DNA from: Streptomyces sp. Act143
Lineage (GTDB): Bacteria > Actinomycetota > Actinomycetes > Streptomycetales > Streptomycetaceae
Length of the DNA: 64,000 nt
Assembly (NCBI RefSeq): GCF_003143935.1
Contig: NZ_QFRX01000001.1
Location: forward strand, 7,784,992-7,848,991
Direction of reading: 5' to 3'
Made by a program: the position numbers and the translations under genes. The notes below the pieces were generated by a model. It saw only the letters and a list, made by a program, of their open reading frames with translations. It had not been told where the DNA came from and searched no databases. Positions within the stretch are counted from its first letter, which is position 1. Each line of letters opens with the position of its first letter. Positions 34,478 through 42,572 of this stretch are shown piece after piece.

Positions 34478-37400
34478 GTGGTCGGGTGGTGGAGCGGACG
34501 GGAGTTACGGGCGCTGCTGGCGCGGCACGAGGAGCAACTCGGCGCCGTATGGCCCGCGTTCCGGGACTCCGCGACGCCGCCGAGGGCGACGCCCGAGCAC
34601 CTGCTGGGCCTCGCCGAACTGCTGCGGGCCGCCGGGAGGTCGGGCGGGGAGCGGGGCGCCGAGGCCGACAGCACACCCGAGACCGCGGTGGTCATCCTGG
34701 TCCTCGCGCTCTGCCACCGGCTGCAACCCGCCCTCGCACCACCCCCGTTGCGCGTCCTGGTCGACCCCGTGGCACACCTCGACGCCGACGACGTGAACGC
34801 CGCGGGCCGGCTGACCGCCCGGTTCGCCGAACTGGCCCGGGACCAGCGGACCCCCCACCACCTGCGCCGCTGGTGCGCGGACGCCGCGCTGCTGTGCGGC
34901 ACCCGCTGCCTGACCGGCTCGGCCCCCGGCGACCCCCGCCTGGGCGTGCTGCACCAGGTCGTCTCGGGCGCCGCCGAGCAGCGCTTCGAGATCACCCAGG
35001 ACCCCGCCGACGAGGACACGGCCATCGCCCACGCCCGCGCCTCCTACGACCGCCGCACCCCCGGCTCGTCCGGCGCCGAGGAGGCCACCCGGCTCGCCCG
35101 CCTGCTGGGGCAGCACTGCGCCCGGCTGCGGGACGCCTCGCCCATGGGAGACGTGCCCGACCTGGTACGGGCCGCCCTCGCCGCCACCGACCCCGCGAGC
35201 CCGCAGTGGCTGGCGTACGCCGCGTCGGCCACCGGCGCCTTCGTCACCGCCACCGCCCACGAGAAGCAGAGCACCGAACTCCTCGACGAGGCACTGGAGT
35301 TGCAGCGCGCGATCCGCAGGCACCCGAACTACGGGCTCATCCGGGAGCAGATGGAGCCGACCTGCGCCGGTCTGCTCGCCCAGCGCTTCGCCCGCCGCCG
35401 CGACGGGGAGATCCTCCAGGAGGCCGTCGAGATCTACGAGGCGCTGTACGCGGCCCGGCCGCAGCGCTACGCCGCCGACCTCGGCAGGCACCTCCAGTAC
35501 CGCTACCAGCTGCACGGCGACACCGCCGACCGGCGCCGCGCGCTGGACCTCATGGGGGAGGGCCTCACCGGGCCGCACTCCACGCACGAGGCGGTGAGTT
35601 CGTACGGCGCCGCCGCGGTGCACGAGTTCCGGGAGACCGGCGAGATCGCGGTGATCGACCGCGCCCTGGCCGTGGTGACCCCGCTGACCCTCCCCGGCGG
35701 CGCGTACGCCGAAGCCTCCGCGGCCCACCGCGCGCTCTGCATGCTGCGCCTCGCCCGCGCCGACGACGAGGCCGCCTTCGACCACCGCCCCGCCGAGGCC
35801 GCCGCCCGCCGCGCCCTGTCCCTCGCCCGCTCCGCCGCCGACCGGGCCCTGGCACTGGGCGTGCTCGCCAACGTGCTCGTGTACCGCTACCGGTTCGGGC
35901 ACGATCTCGCCGTGCTCGACGAGGCCGTGGCCCGCAGCCGCGAGGGCTTCGCCGCACTGCCCGCGGACCCCGACTCCGAACTGCTGACCAGCCTCCGCGG
36001 CAGCCTGATCATGGCCCTCTCCGACCGGCACACCCGCACCGGGCATCTCGCCGCCCTGCGCGAGGCGGTCACCGTGGCCGAGCAACTCGTCGCCGATATC
36101 CCGCAGTTCGAGGCCGAGACCCCGGTCGTCATCGGCAACGTGGCCACCCTGCTGATCGAGTACGCCCGCCAGAACGCCGGCCGGGGCCTGGGCGGTGCCG
36201 AACTCGACCGGGCGCAGCGCCTGGTGGAGCGCGCCCTGGACGGCACCGCGCCCGGCCACTACGGACGGCACCACCTGGTCTCCGCGCTCGGCGGTGTCCT
36301 GCTCGCCCGCTTCCAGCAGCCCGACGCCGGCACCGAGGCCGCCGAGGCCGCCGTACGCCACTACGAGACGGCCCTGCGCAACCCGCCCGCCGACCCCCTG
36401 CGCCGCGCCGGCCTCTACGGCAACCTGGCCCACGCCCTGCGCGAGCGCCACCGGCACGGCGGGGACCGCGAGGACCTCGACATCGCCCTGGCCGCCGCCC
36501 GCAAGTGCGTACGCCTGGTACCGCCGGGGCATCCGCTGCGCGGCGGCTGTCTGGGCGCGGTGTCCTGGGTGCTGAGGGACATCGCCCGCGCGGACGGCGG
36601 TCATGACGCGGTCCGCGACCAGGCGCTCGCCGTCAACGCCGAGCTGGCCGCCGACCCCGCCCTGCCCCCGGCCCACAAGGTCGCGGCGTCGGTACGGCTG
36701 GCCGGCGTGGCCCATGACGTGGGGGACGAGGAGCGGGCGCTGGCCGCGATGCGCACCGCGATCGACACCCTGCCGCTGGTGATGTGGCGCGGCGGCGACC
36801 GCTCGGACCACGAACAGTCCCTCAGCGACTCCGAGTTGAGATCGCTCGCCGCGACGGTCGCGCTGGCCGCCGGCAAGCCGTACGACGCCCTCGAACTGCT
36901 CGAAGCCGGTCGCGGCCTGCTCGCCGCCCAGGCCCTCGAACTGCGCACCGACACCGAGGACCTGGCCGCCGCCCACCCCGGACTCGCCGCCCGCTTCGGC
37001 GAGGTGCGCCGGCAACTGGAAACCGCCACCGACGATCTCTCCGCACCCGGCGCCGACCGCCGGCACCGCCTGGCCCGCGAGTGGCAGGAGACCCTGGAGG
37101 CGATCCGGGCCCGCCCCGGGTTCGCCGACTTCCTGCGGCCGCCCAGAGCCGGCCGGCTGCTGTCCGCGGGCGCGCACGGACCGGTCGCGGTCGTCACCGT
37201 CGGCCAGGAGGGCACCGGCCACGCCCTGCTCCTGGACAGCACCGGCCTCAGGGTCTGCCCGCTGCCCGGTCTCACCCATCAAGAGGCCCGGCAGCAGAGC
37301 GAGTTGCTGTTCCAGGCGGTCGCGGCGGCCGGGCGGTCCGGCCTGGCCCGCGCCTTCGCCGAGCAGTTCACCGGCGACCTCCTGGAGTGGCTGTGGACCA

Positions 37401-38194
37401 CGGTCGCCGAGCCGGTCCTCGACACCCTCGGCATCACCGGCCCGCCCCCGCCGGGCCAGGAGCCGCCCCGCCTGTGGTGGTGCCCCTCCGGGCCGCTGAC
37501 CTTCCTCCCCCTGCACGCCGCCGGCGCCGTGCCCGACCGGGTCGTCTCCTCGTACACCCCGAGCCTCGCGGCGCTGCTGCGGGCGCGGGAGAGGGCGGCC
37601 CCCGAGGCGGACCGGAAGCCGCTGATCGTCGCCGTACCGGAACTGGACGGGCAGACCCCGCTGCCGGGCGCCCTGCGGGAGGCCGAACTGGCTCACCGGG
37701 CGGTCGGCGGCGCGCTGCTGCGGGGCGAGGAGGTGCGTGCGGATGCCGTACGGGACGCGCTGCGCGCCCACCCCTGGGTCCACTTCGCCTGCCACGGCGT
37801 CCAGGACCCCGAACAGCCGTCCCAGGGACGGCTGTTGCTGCCCGACGGCGAGCTGTCCGTCCTCGACATGACCCGACTCCACCTGCCCGCCGCCGAGTTC
37901 GCCTACCTCTCGGCCTGTGAGACGGCCGTGGGCGGCGCCCGCCTGCCCGACGAGGCGCTGCACCTCGCGGGCGCGCTCCAACTCGCCGGGTTCTCACAGG
38001 TGATCGGGACGCTGTGGCGGGTGGACGACGACTCGTCGGCGGAGATCGCCGGGCAGGTCTACGACCGGCTGGCCACGGCCGGACCAGGGGCGCCGCCCGC
38101 CGCGCGCGCCCTGCACAGCGCCATGGGCCGGCTGCGGGAGCGGTACCCGGAACGGCCGTTGAGCTGGGCGGCGCATGTGCATTCGGGGGTGTGA
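34478..38194 (+). CDS. CHAT-domain (caspase-like) protein with helical repeats
   Basis: 1238 residues from GTG 34478, the first start beyond the pfkA terminator, with GGGGGAGGGG upstream. Residues up to about 900 are alpha-helical TPR-like repeats (recurring A-L-Y patterns such as AVRHYETALRNPPADPLRRAGLYGNLAHALRE, split here by loops). The C-terminal 300 residues are a CHAT peptidase: H1106 in HFACHG and C1147 in YLSACETAVGG form the caspase-like dyad. CHAT proteases in bacteria act in defence and cell death. Codon 10 is TTA, the rare bldA-dependent leucine codon. The stop overlaps the next gene as GTGA. Confidence 0.88.
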   Translation: MVGWWSGRELRALLARHEEQLGAVWPAFRDSATPPRATPEHLLGLAELLRAAGRSGGERGAEADSTPETAVVILVLALCHRLQPALAPPPLRVLVDPVAHLDADDVNAAGRLTARFAELARDQRTPHHLRRWCADAALLCGTRCLTGSAPGDPRLGVLHQVVSGAAEQRFEITQDPADEDTAIAHARASYDRRTPGSSGAEEATRLARLLGQHCARLRDASPMGDVPDLVRAALAATDPASPQWLAYAASATGAFVTATAHEKQSTELLDEALELQRAIRRHPNYGLIREQMEPTCAGLLAQRFARRRDGEILQEAVEIYEALYAARPQRYAADLGRHLQYRYQLHGDTADRRRALDLMGEGLTGPHSTHEAVSSYGAAAVHEFRETGEIAVIDRALAVVTPLTLPGGAYAEASAAHRALCMLRLARADDEAAFDHRPAEAAARRALSLARSAADRALALGVLANVLVYRYRFGHDLAVLDEAVARSREGFAALPADPDSELLTSLRGSLIMALSDRHTRTGHLAALREAVTVAEQLVADIPQFEAETPVVIGNVATLLIEYARQNAGRGLGGAELDRAQRLVERALDGTAPGHYGRHHLVSALGGVLLARFQQPDAGTEAAEAAVRHYETALRNPPADPLRRAGLYGNLAHALRERHRHGGDREDLDIALAAARKCVRLVPPGHPLRGGCLGAVSWVLRDIARADGGHDAVRDQALAVNAELAADPALPPAHKVAASVRLAGVAHDVGDEERALAAMRTAIDTLPLVMWRGGDRSDHEQSLSDSELRSLAATVALAAGKPYDALELLEAGRGLLAAQALELRTDTEDLAAAHPGLAARFGEVRRQLETATDDLSAPGADRRHRLAREWQETLEAIRARPGFADFLRPPRAGRLLSAGAHGPVAVVTVGQEGTGHALLLDSTGLRVCPLPGLTHQEARQQSELLFQAVAAAGRSGLARAFAEQFTGDLLEWLWTTVAEPVLDTLGITGPPPPGQEPPRLWWCPSGPLTFLPLHAAGAVPDRVVSSYTPSLAALLRARERAAPEADRKPLIVAVPELDGQTPLPGALREAELAHRAVGGALLRGEEVRADAVRDALRAHPWVHFACHGVQDPEQPSQGRLLLPDGELSVLDMTRLHLPAAEFAYLSACETAVGGARLPDEALHLAGALQLAGFSQVIGTLWRVDDDSSAEIAGQVYDRLATAGPGAPPAARALHSAMGRLRERYPERPLSWAAHVHSGV

Positions 38195-38565
38195 GAGGCG
38201 TGGACGGCTTTACGATCGGTTCCGTGGAACCAGCCGACCGTGATCTGCATGCCGAATTCTGCCGGGAGTTGGCGGCCATGAGGCTCTTCAGCGGGCCCCG
38301 GCGCGCGGCCCTGGAACAGGCGGTACGACGGTTGCGTGAGGGAGCGGCCATCGACGAGGTCGTCAGCAGCCTCCCCGTCGGTGTCACCGGCCCGTTGCTG
38401 GCCCGGCACGCTCCGCCCCCGGTCGCCGCCCCCGGCCCACCCGTCCCCGGCCTCTACCTCTGCCCGGTCGGCGCCTGCAATCGCGCCGAGCAGCGGTACG
38501 CGGGGCAGGGGCCGCCCGAGTGCCTGGTCCACGAACGCGTGCTGACCTTCGTACCGGACGCCTGA
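38191..38565 (+). CDS. Small CHAT-linked protein with putative zinc ribbon
   Basis: 124 residues from GTG 38191, which overlaps the CHAT stop (GTGA); a GTG three codons later is an alternative. The N-terminal 70 residues are helical (DLHAEFCRELAAMRLFSG, then ALEQAVRRLREGAAIDEVV) and resemble effector-associated domains that serve as adaptor modules. The C-terminal part has LYLCPVGACNRAEQRYAG followed by PPECLVHE, a CX5C...CX2H set that could hold zinc, similar to ribbons seen beside conflict-system effectors. Translational coupling argues that it works with the CHAT protein. Function is inferred only. Confidence 0.65.
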   Translation: MRGVDGFTIGSVEPADRDLHAEFCRELAAMRLFSGPRRAALEQAVRRLREGAAIDEVVSSLPVGVTGPLLARHAPPPVAAPGPPVPGLYLCPVGACNRAEQRYAGQGPPECLVHERVLTFVPDA

Positions 38566-38575
38566 GGACCGGCCG

Positions 38576-39433
38576 GTGACGGGGTTCCTCGCCGAACTGG
38601 GCCGGAAGCTGGCCGAGCGCTGGTTCACGCTGCTGGTCCTGCCGGGGCTGGCCTATCTCCTCGTCGCCGCCGCGGCGTTCAAGCTCGGCCAGCGCGACTG
38701 GCACGACTGGCATGCGCTGTGGAACGGCTTCGCCGCGCTCACCGAGGGCGACGCGGACCGCCAGGACGCCCTCGCGGTCCGGGCGGTTCTGCTGGTCCTG
38801 GCCGCAGTCCCGGTCTCGGCCGCCCTCGGAGTCGTCGCCCAGGCGCTGGCTGGTCCCGTCGAGCGCGCCCTGTGCGGCCCCTGGCCACACCCCTTCGCCG
38901 GCCTCTCCGCCCGCCGCACCCGCCGCCGCGCCGATGCCTGGAGCACCGAGGACACCGCCTACCGCGAGCACCGCGACCCCGAGCGGGCCGCCCGCCGCAA
39001 CGCCCTCTCCCTCATCCCGCCCGAACACCCCACCCACCTCGGCGACCGCCTGCGTGCCCCCGCCGTACGCCTGCGCCAGGAGTACGGCATCGACCTCGCC
39101 ACCGTCTGGCCCCGCCTCTGGCTGCTGCTCCCCGCCGCCACCCGCGACACCCTCACCGAGGCCCGCACCCGCCTCGACACGGCGTTCGCGCTCGGCGGCT
39201 GGGCGGTGCTGTATCTGCCGCTCGCCCTGTACTGGTGGCCCGCCGCACCGGTCGTGCTGGTCACCGCGCTCGTCTCCCGGCGCCGGGCCGCAATCGCCGC
39301 CGACGTCTACGCCGACCTCGTCGAGGCCGCCGTCGATCTGCACCTGGACCGTCTCCACAGCCGTCTCGCCGAGCCCCGCCCGTCCCCGCAGCAGGGCCGT
39401 GCGCTCACGGAGCGCCTCCGCAGGGGTCTGTGA
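38576..39433 (+). CDS. Integral membrane protein of the CHAT gene set
   Basis: 285 residues from GTG 38576, ten bases after the preceding stop. Predicted membrane helices lie near residues 15-36 (WFTLLVLPGLAYLLVAAAAF), 68-92 (AVRAVLLVLAAVPVSAALGVV) and 206-240 (paired, with LYLPLALYWWPAAPVVLVTALV). Between them is a long Arg/His-rich cytoplasmic region. I recognise no catalytic motif. Its tight linkage to the CHAT protease suggests a membrane anchor, substrate or effector. The following D-lactate dehydrogenase gene starts 48 nt later and looks like an unrelated housekeeping unit. Confidence 0.65.
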   Translation: MTGFLAELGRKLAERWFTLLVLPGLAYLLVAAAAFKLGQRDWHDWHALWNGFAALTEGDADRQDALAVRAVLLVLAAVPVSAALGVVAQALAGPVERALCGPWPHPFAGLSARRTRRRADAWSTEDTAYREHRDPERAARRNALSLIPPEHPTHLGDRLRAPAVRLRQEYGIDLATVWPRLWLLLPAATRDTLTEARTRLDTAFALGGWAVLYLPLALYWWPAAPVVLVTALVSRRRAAIAADVYADLVEAAVDLHLDRLHSRLAEPRPSPQQGRALTERLRRGL

Positions 39434-39480
39434 GATATTCGCCAGGACCAGACAATTCCGGCGCACCCCCGGAGGGCCGC

Positions 39481-40476
39481 GTGGAGATCCTCGCCTTCGG
39501 TGTCCAGGCCGACGAGAAGCCCCTGATCGAGCACGCCTTCCAGGGCCACCACGAGGCCCGCTGCCTGGACGTCTTCCTGAACGAGGACACCGCACCCATC
39601 GCCGCCGGTTACGAGGTCGTCTCCAGCAGCGTCAACGCCGATCTCGGCGCCCGCGTCCTGGAGATTCTGGCCGCCGGCGGCACCCGGATGATCGCCCAGC
39701 GCTCCACCGGCTTCAACAACATCGACCTCAAGGTCGCCGAGCGGCTCGGCATGACGGTGGCCCGCGTCTCCTCCTACTCCCCGTACTCGGTGGCCGAGTT
39801 CGCCTGGACCCTCGCCATGGCGGTCAACCGCCGGATCGTCCGCGCCTCCACCCGCACCCGCGACTTCGACTTCCGTCTCGACGGCCTGATGGGCCGCGAC
39901 ATGCGCGGCCGCACCGCAGGCGTCCTCGGCACCGGCAAGATCGGCGAGGCCTTCACCCGGATCGCCCACGGCTTCGGCATGAACCTCCTCGGCTGGGACG
40001 TCACCGAGAACCCCGCCTGCCGGGAACTCGGCATGAAGTACGTCCCCAAGGACCAGCTCCTCGCCGAGTCCGACCTGATCACCCTGCACGTCCCGCTGAT
40101 GCCGGAGACCAGGCACCTCATCGACGCCGCCGCCCTGAGGGCGATGCGGGACGACGCGATCCTGGTGAACTCCAGCCGCGGCGGCCTGATCGACACCGCG
40201 GCCCTCGTCACCGAGCTGCGCGCGGGCCGGTTCGCGGGCGTCGGCCTCGACGTGTACGAGGCGGAGGCGGGCCTGTTCTTCCTCGACAAGTCCCTGGAGG
40301 CCGTGGAGGACGACACCCTGGCCCGCCTGGTCACCTTCCCGAACGTCCTGGTCACCTCGCACCAGGCCTACTACACCGAGGACGCCGTCGGCCAGATCGT
40401 CGACACCACGGTGCGCAACGTCCTCGACTACAAGGCCGGCCGCCGCTCGGAGAACGTGCTGGTGCCGCGCAGCTGA
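39481..40476 (+). CDS. D-lactate dehydrogenase (2-hydroxyacid dehydrogenase family)
   Basis: 331 residues from GTG 39481, with GGAGGG four bases upstream. The fold is the split catalytic and NAD-binding type: STGFNNID in the catalytic domain, the Rossmann loop GVLGTGKIGEAFTRIAHGFG, then LHVPLMPETRHLID, the arginine in NSSRGGLID, the glutamate in VGLDVYEAEAG and the catalytic histidine in TSHQAYYTEDA. The GxGxxG and the Glu after the loop indicate NADH. It interconverts pyruvate and D-lactate. It converges on the trpE gene with a 49-nt coding overlap. Confidence 0.93.
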   Translation: MEILAFGVQADEKPLIEHAFQGHHEARCLDVFLNEDTAPIAAGYEVVSSSVNADLGARVLEILAAGGTRMIAQRSTGFNNIDLKVAERLGMTVARVSSYSPYSVAEFAWTLAMAVNRRIVRASTRTRDFDFRLDGLMGRDMRGRTAGVLGTGKIGEAFTRIAHGFGMNLLGWDVTENPACRELGMKYVPKDQLLAESDLITLHVPLMPETRHLIDAAALRAMRDDAILVNSSRGGLIDTAALVTELRAGRFAGVGLDVYEAEAGLFFLDKSLEAVEDDTLARLVTFPNVLVTSHQAYYTEDAVGQIVDTTVRNVLDYKAGRRSENVLVPRS

Positions 40477-42329
40477 GCCATCAACTCCCGGACGACCGCG
40501 GTGCCGTTCAGCGTCAGGACCGACTCCGGGTGGAACTGCACGCCCGCGAAGCCCGGCCCGCGCAGCGCGTGCACCTCACCGGACGGACTGCGGCTGACCT
40601 CGACCCCGTGCGCGGCCAGCTCGGTCGCCGTCCCGTCGTCGCAGTGCGCCACGAAACTGTTGTAGAAGCCGACCGTCTCCGGCCGCCCGAACAGATCGAC
40701 GGTCGTCTGCGCCCCCTGGTACGGCACCTCCTTCCGTACGATCTCCAGACCCAGCTCCGCCGCGATCAGCTCGTGCCCGAGGCAGACGCCCAGTACGCCG
40801 TGCCGGTGCTCGCGGACGACACGAGCGGCGAGATCGCGCAGGAGGCGCATCTTGGGGTCGTCCAGGTCGGCGGGGTTGCCGGGCCCGGGGCCCAGGACGA
40901 CCGGGCCCTCGTGGGCGAGAACCGCCTCGCGCAGACCGGGTTCGTCGTAGCGGCGGACGGTGACGTCGAGGCCGCCGGAGCGCAGGACGTGCGCCAGCAT
41001 CGCGGTGAAGGTGTCCTCGCCGTCGACGACGAGGGCATGACCCTCCAGCTCCGCCGCGCGGTCCTGCATCCGCAGCCAGAACGGGGCCAGGGAGGCGCGG
41101 CGCCCGTCGAGCGCGGCACGCACGCGCGGGTCGTCGGACAGCCTGGGGCGCGCCTTCTCCGTACGCGGCCGCGACGGTCGTACGCCCAGTGCCGCCAGCA
41201 CCCCCGCCGCCTTCGCGTGCGTCTCGGCGACCTCGCTCGCCGGGTCCGAACCGCGGACGAGTGTGGCGCCGACCGGGACCCGGAGGCGTCCGTCGGGGGC
41301 GATGTCGGCGGTGCGGATCAGGATGGGGGAGTCCAGGGTCTGCGCCCCGGCCGATCCTTCCCGCCCGCCGCCCGAGTCCCGGCCCAGCAGGGCCAGCGCG
41401 CCCGCGTAGTACCCGCGCCCGCCGACCTCGTGCCGCTCGATGACCCGGCAGGCGTTCTGCACCGGGGAGCCGGTGACGGTGGCCGCGAACATGGTCTCGC
41501 GCAGCACGTCCCGCACATCGAGCGAGGACTTCCCGCGCAGCTCGTACTCGGTGTGCGCGAGATGGGCCATCTCCTTCAGCCGCGGCCCGATCACCACCCC
41601 GCCCATGTCGCCGACGGTGCACATCATCTTGAGCTCCTCGTCGACGACCATCGACAGCTCCTCGATCTCCTTGCCGTCGGCGAGGAAGTCGAGCAGGTGC
41701 TCGGGGCTCGGGCCCTCGACGGGATAGCGGTACGTCCCGCTGATCGGGTTCATCACGACCGTGCCGCCGGACATCCGGACGTGCACCTCGGGGCTGGCGC
41801 CGACGAGGGTGCGGTCGCCGGTGTGGACGACGAACGTCCAGTAGGCGCCCCGCTCGCCTTCCAGCAGCCGCCGGAACAGCGCGAGGGCGTCGGCCCTCCC
41901 GAACCCCGGGATCTGACCCTCGTACGTCCGCCGGATCACGAAGTTGGCGCCCTCGCCCCGCCCGATCTCCTCGCGCAGCACCCGGCCGACGATCTCGCCG
42001 TACTCCTCGTCGGCGACGTCGAAGCCACCGTTCTCTACGCGCACGTCATGGGCGGGAAGCTGCGCCAAGGCGTCCGTCAGCGCCAGGGAGTACGTCTCCT
42101 CGGGGACCAGCACCGCCAGCGGCGTCCCGTCGTCCCGCGCGTCGAAGCCGCGCTCGCGGATCTGGCGGAAGGGGATGAGGGCGAGGCCCCGGTCGGGGAG
42201 GTCGGCGAGGCGGTCGCAGGAGGAGACCGGGCCGAGGAACACCTCCACGGTGTTCTCGTCGTGGCCCGGGGTGCGGCGGCGCAGCAGGGCGAACGGACGG
42301 TCGTCGTGCACGAGCTGTGTCAGGTCCAT
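40428..42329 (-). CDS. trpE: Anthranilate synthase, fused TrpE-TrpG
   Basis: 633 residues. N-terminal chorismate-utilising domain (about 1-395) with PISGTYRYPVEGP, DEELKMMCTVGDMGGVV and TVTGSPVQNACRVIE. C-terminal class I glutamine amidotransferase (about 430-620) with the nucleophile in GVCLGHELIA and the His-Glu pair in GVQFHPESVL. The fused form is the phenazine-type (PhzE-like) arrangement, used in Streptomyces for tryptophan. It makes anthranilate from chorismate and glutamine. A trp leader peptide and attenuator lie directly upstream, so expression responds to charged tRNA-Trp. aroH for the first aromatic step is divergent. Confidence 0.95.
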   Translation of the reverse strand: MDLTQLVHDDRPFALLRRRTPGHDENTVEVFLGPVSSCDRLADLPDRGLALIPFRQIRERGFDARDDGTPLAVLVPEETYSLALTDALAQLPAHDVRVENGGFDVADEEYGEIVGRVLREEIGRGEGANFVIRRTYEGQIPGFGRADALALFRRLLEGERGAYWTFVVHTGDRTLVGASPEVHVRMSGGTVVMNPISGTYRYPVEGPSPEHLLDFLADGKEIEELSMVVDEELKMMCTVGDMGGVVIGPRLKEMAHLAHTEYELRGKSSLDVRDVLRETMFAATVTGSPVQNACRVIERHEVGGRGYYAGALALLGRDSGGGREGSAGAQTLDSPILIRTADIAPDGRLRVPVGATLVRGSDPASEVAETHAKAAGVLAALGVRPSRPRTEKARPRLSDDPRVRAALDGRRASLAPFWLRMQDRAAELEGHALVVDGEDTFTAMLAHVLRSGGLDVTVRRYDEPGLREAVLAHEGPVVLGPGPGNPADLDDPKMRLLRDLAARVVREHRHGVLGVCLGHELIAAELGLEIVRKEVPYQGAQTTVDLFGRPETVGFYNSFVAHCDDGTATELAAHGVEVSRSPSGEVHALRGPGFAGVQFHPESVLTLNGTAVVRELMAQLRGTSTFSERRPAL

Positions 42330-42371
42330 GGTTCCTCAGCTGTCGATGATGAGGAACGACCCCGGAAACGC

Positions 42372-42398
42372 CGAAGGCCGCCCCTCGGGCGGCCTTCG
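42372..42398 (-). terminator. trp attenuator hairpin
   Basis: Arms CGAAGGCCGCC and GGCGGCCTTCG form a perfect stem just upstream of trpE. On the minus-strand RNA the first arm can instead pair with GGCGGCC of the leader peptide's Pro-Ala-Ala codons (plus coordinates 42426-42432), giving an antiterminator when the ribosome stalls at the Trp codons. Confidence 0.85.
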
Positions 42399-42419
42399 CG
42401 AAGTCTTGCGTACGCGCAG

Positions 42420-42476
42420 TCAGTGGGCCGCCGGATGAGCGGTCCACCACCAGTTCTGGGTCGAGTGCGCGAACAT
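42420..42476 (-). CDS. trpL: trp leader peptide MFAHSTQNWWWTAHPAAH
   Basis: 18 codons with three consecutive TGG Trp codons (plus coordinates 42444-42452), ending in TGA 21 nt before the attenuator hairpin. The -10 box TAGGGT (complement at 42484-42489) ends seven bases before the ATG, so the leader starts at or near the AUG and is read without a ribosome-binding site. The classical attenuation logic applies: when tRNA-Trp is scarce the ribosome stalls, the antiterminator forms and trpE is transcribed. Confidence 0.93.
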   Translation of the reverse strand: MFAHSTQNWWWTAHPAAH

Positions 42477-42572
42477 GCGACGCACCCTACCCCATGTCCG
42501 ACCTGTGTACCCCGTGTCTCATTTGCTGGGCATGCGGCGGAGGGCAGGACACGACGCCGTAATGTTGAGGCC

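Noticed and set aside
34505-37981. A 1158-codon open frame on the minus strand opposite the CHAT gene
   Set aside because: Its Gly/Val/Gln/Arg composition is that of a shadow frame; the plus strand has the intact CHAT motifs.
39429-39446. Rex-like site TGTGAGATATTCGCCA before the D-lactate dehydrogenase gene
   Set aside because: Only the left half fits TGTGA-N-TCACA well; the right half has too many mismatches to claim Rex control.
38712-42572. Very long in-frame extension upstream of DAHP synthase
   Set aside because: It runs through the membrane protein, dehydrogenase and antisense of trpE; the conserved protein starts at GTG 42573 with its own -10 box.
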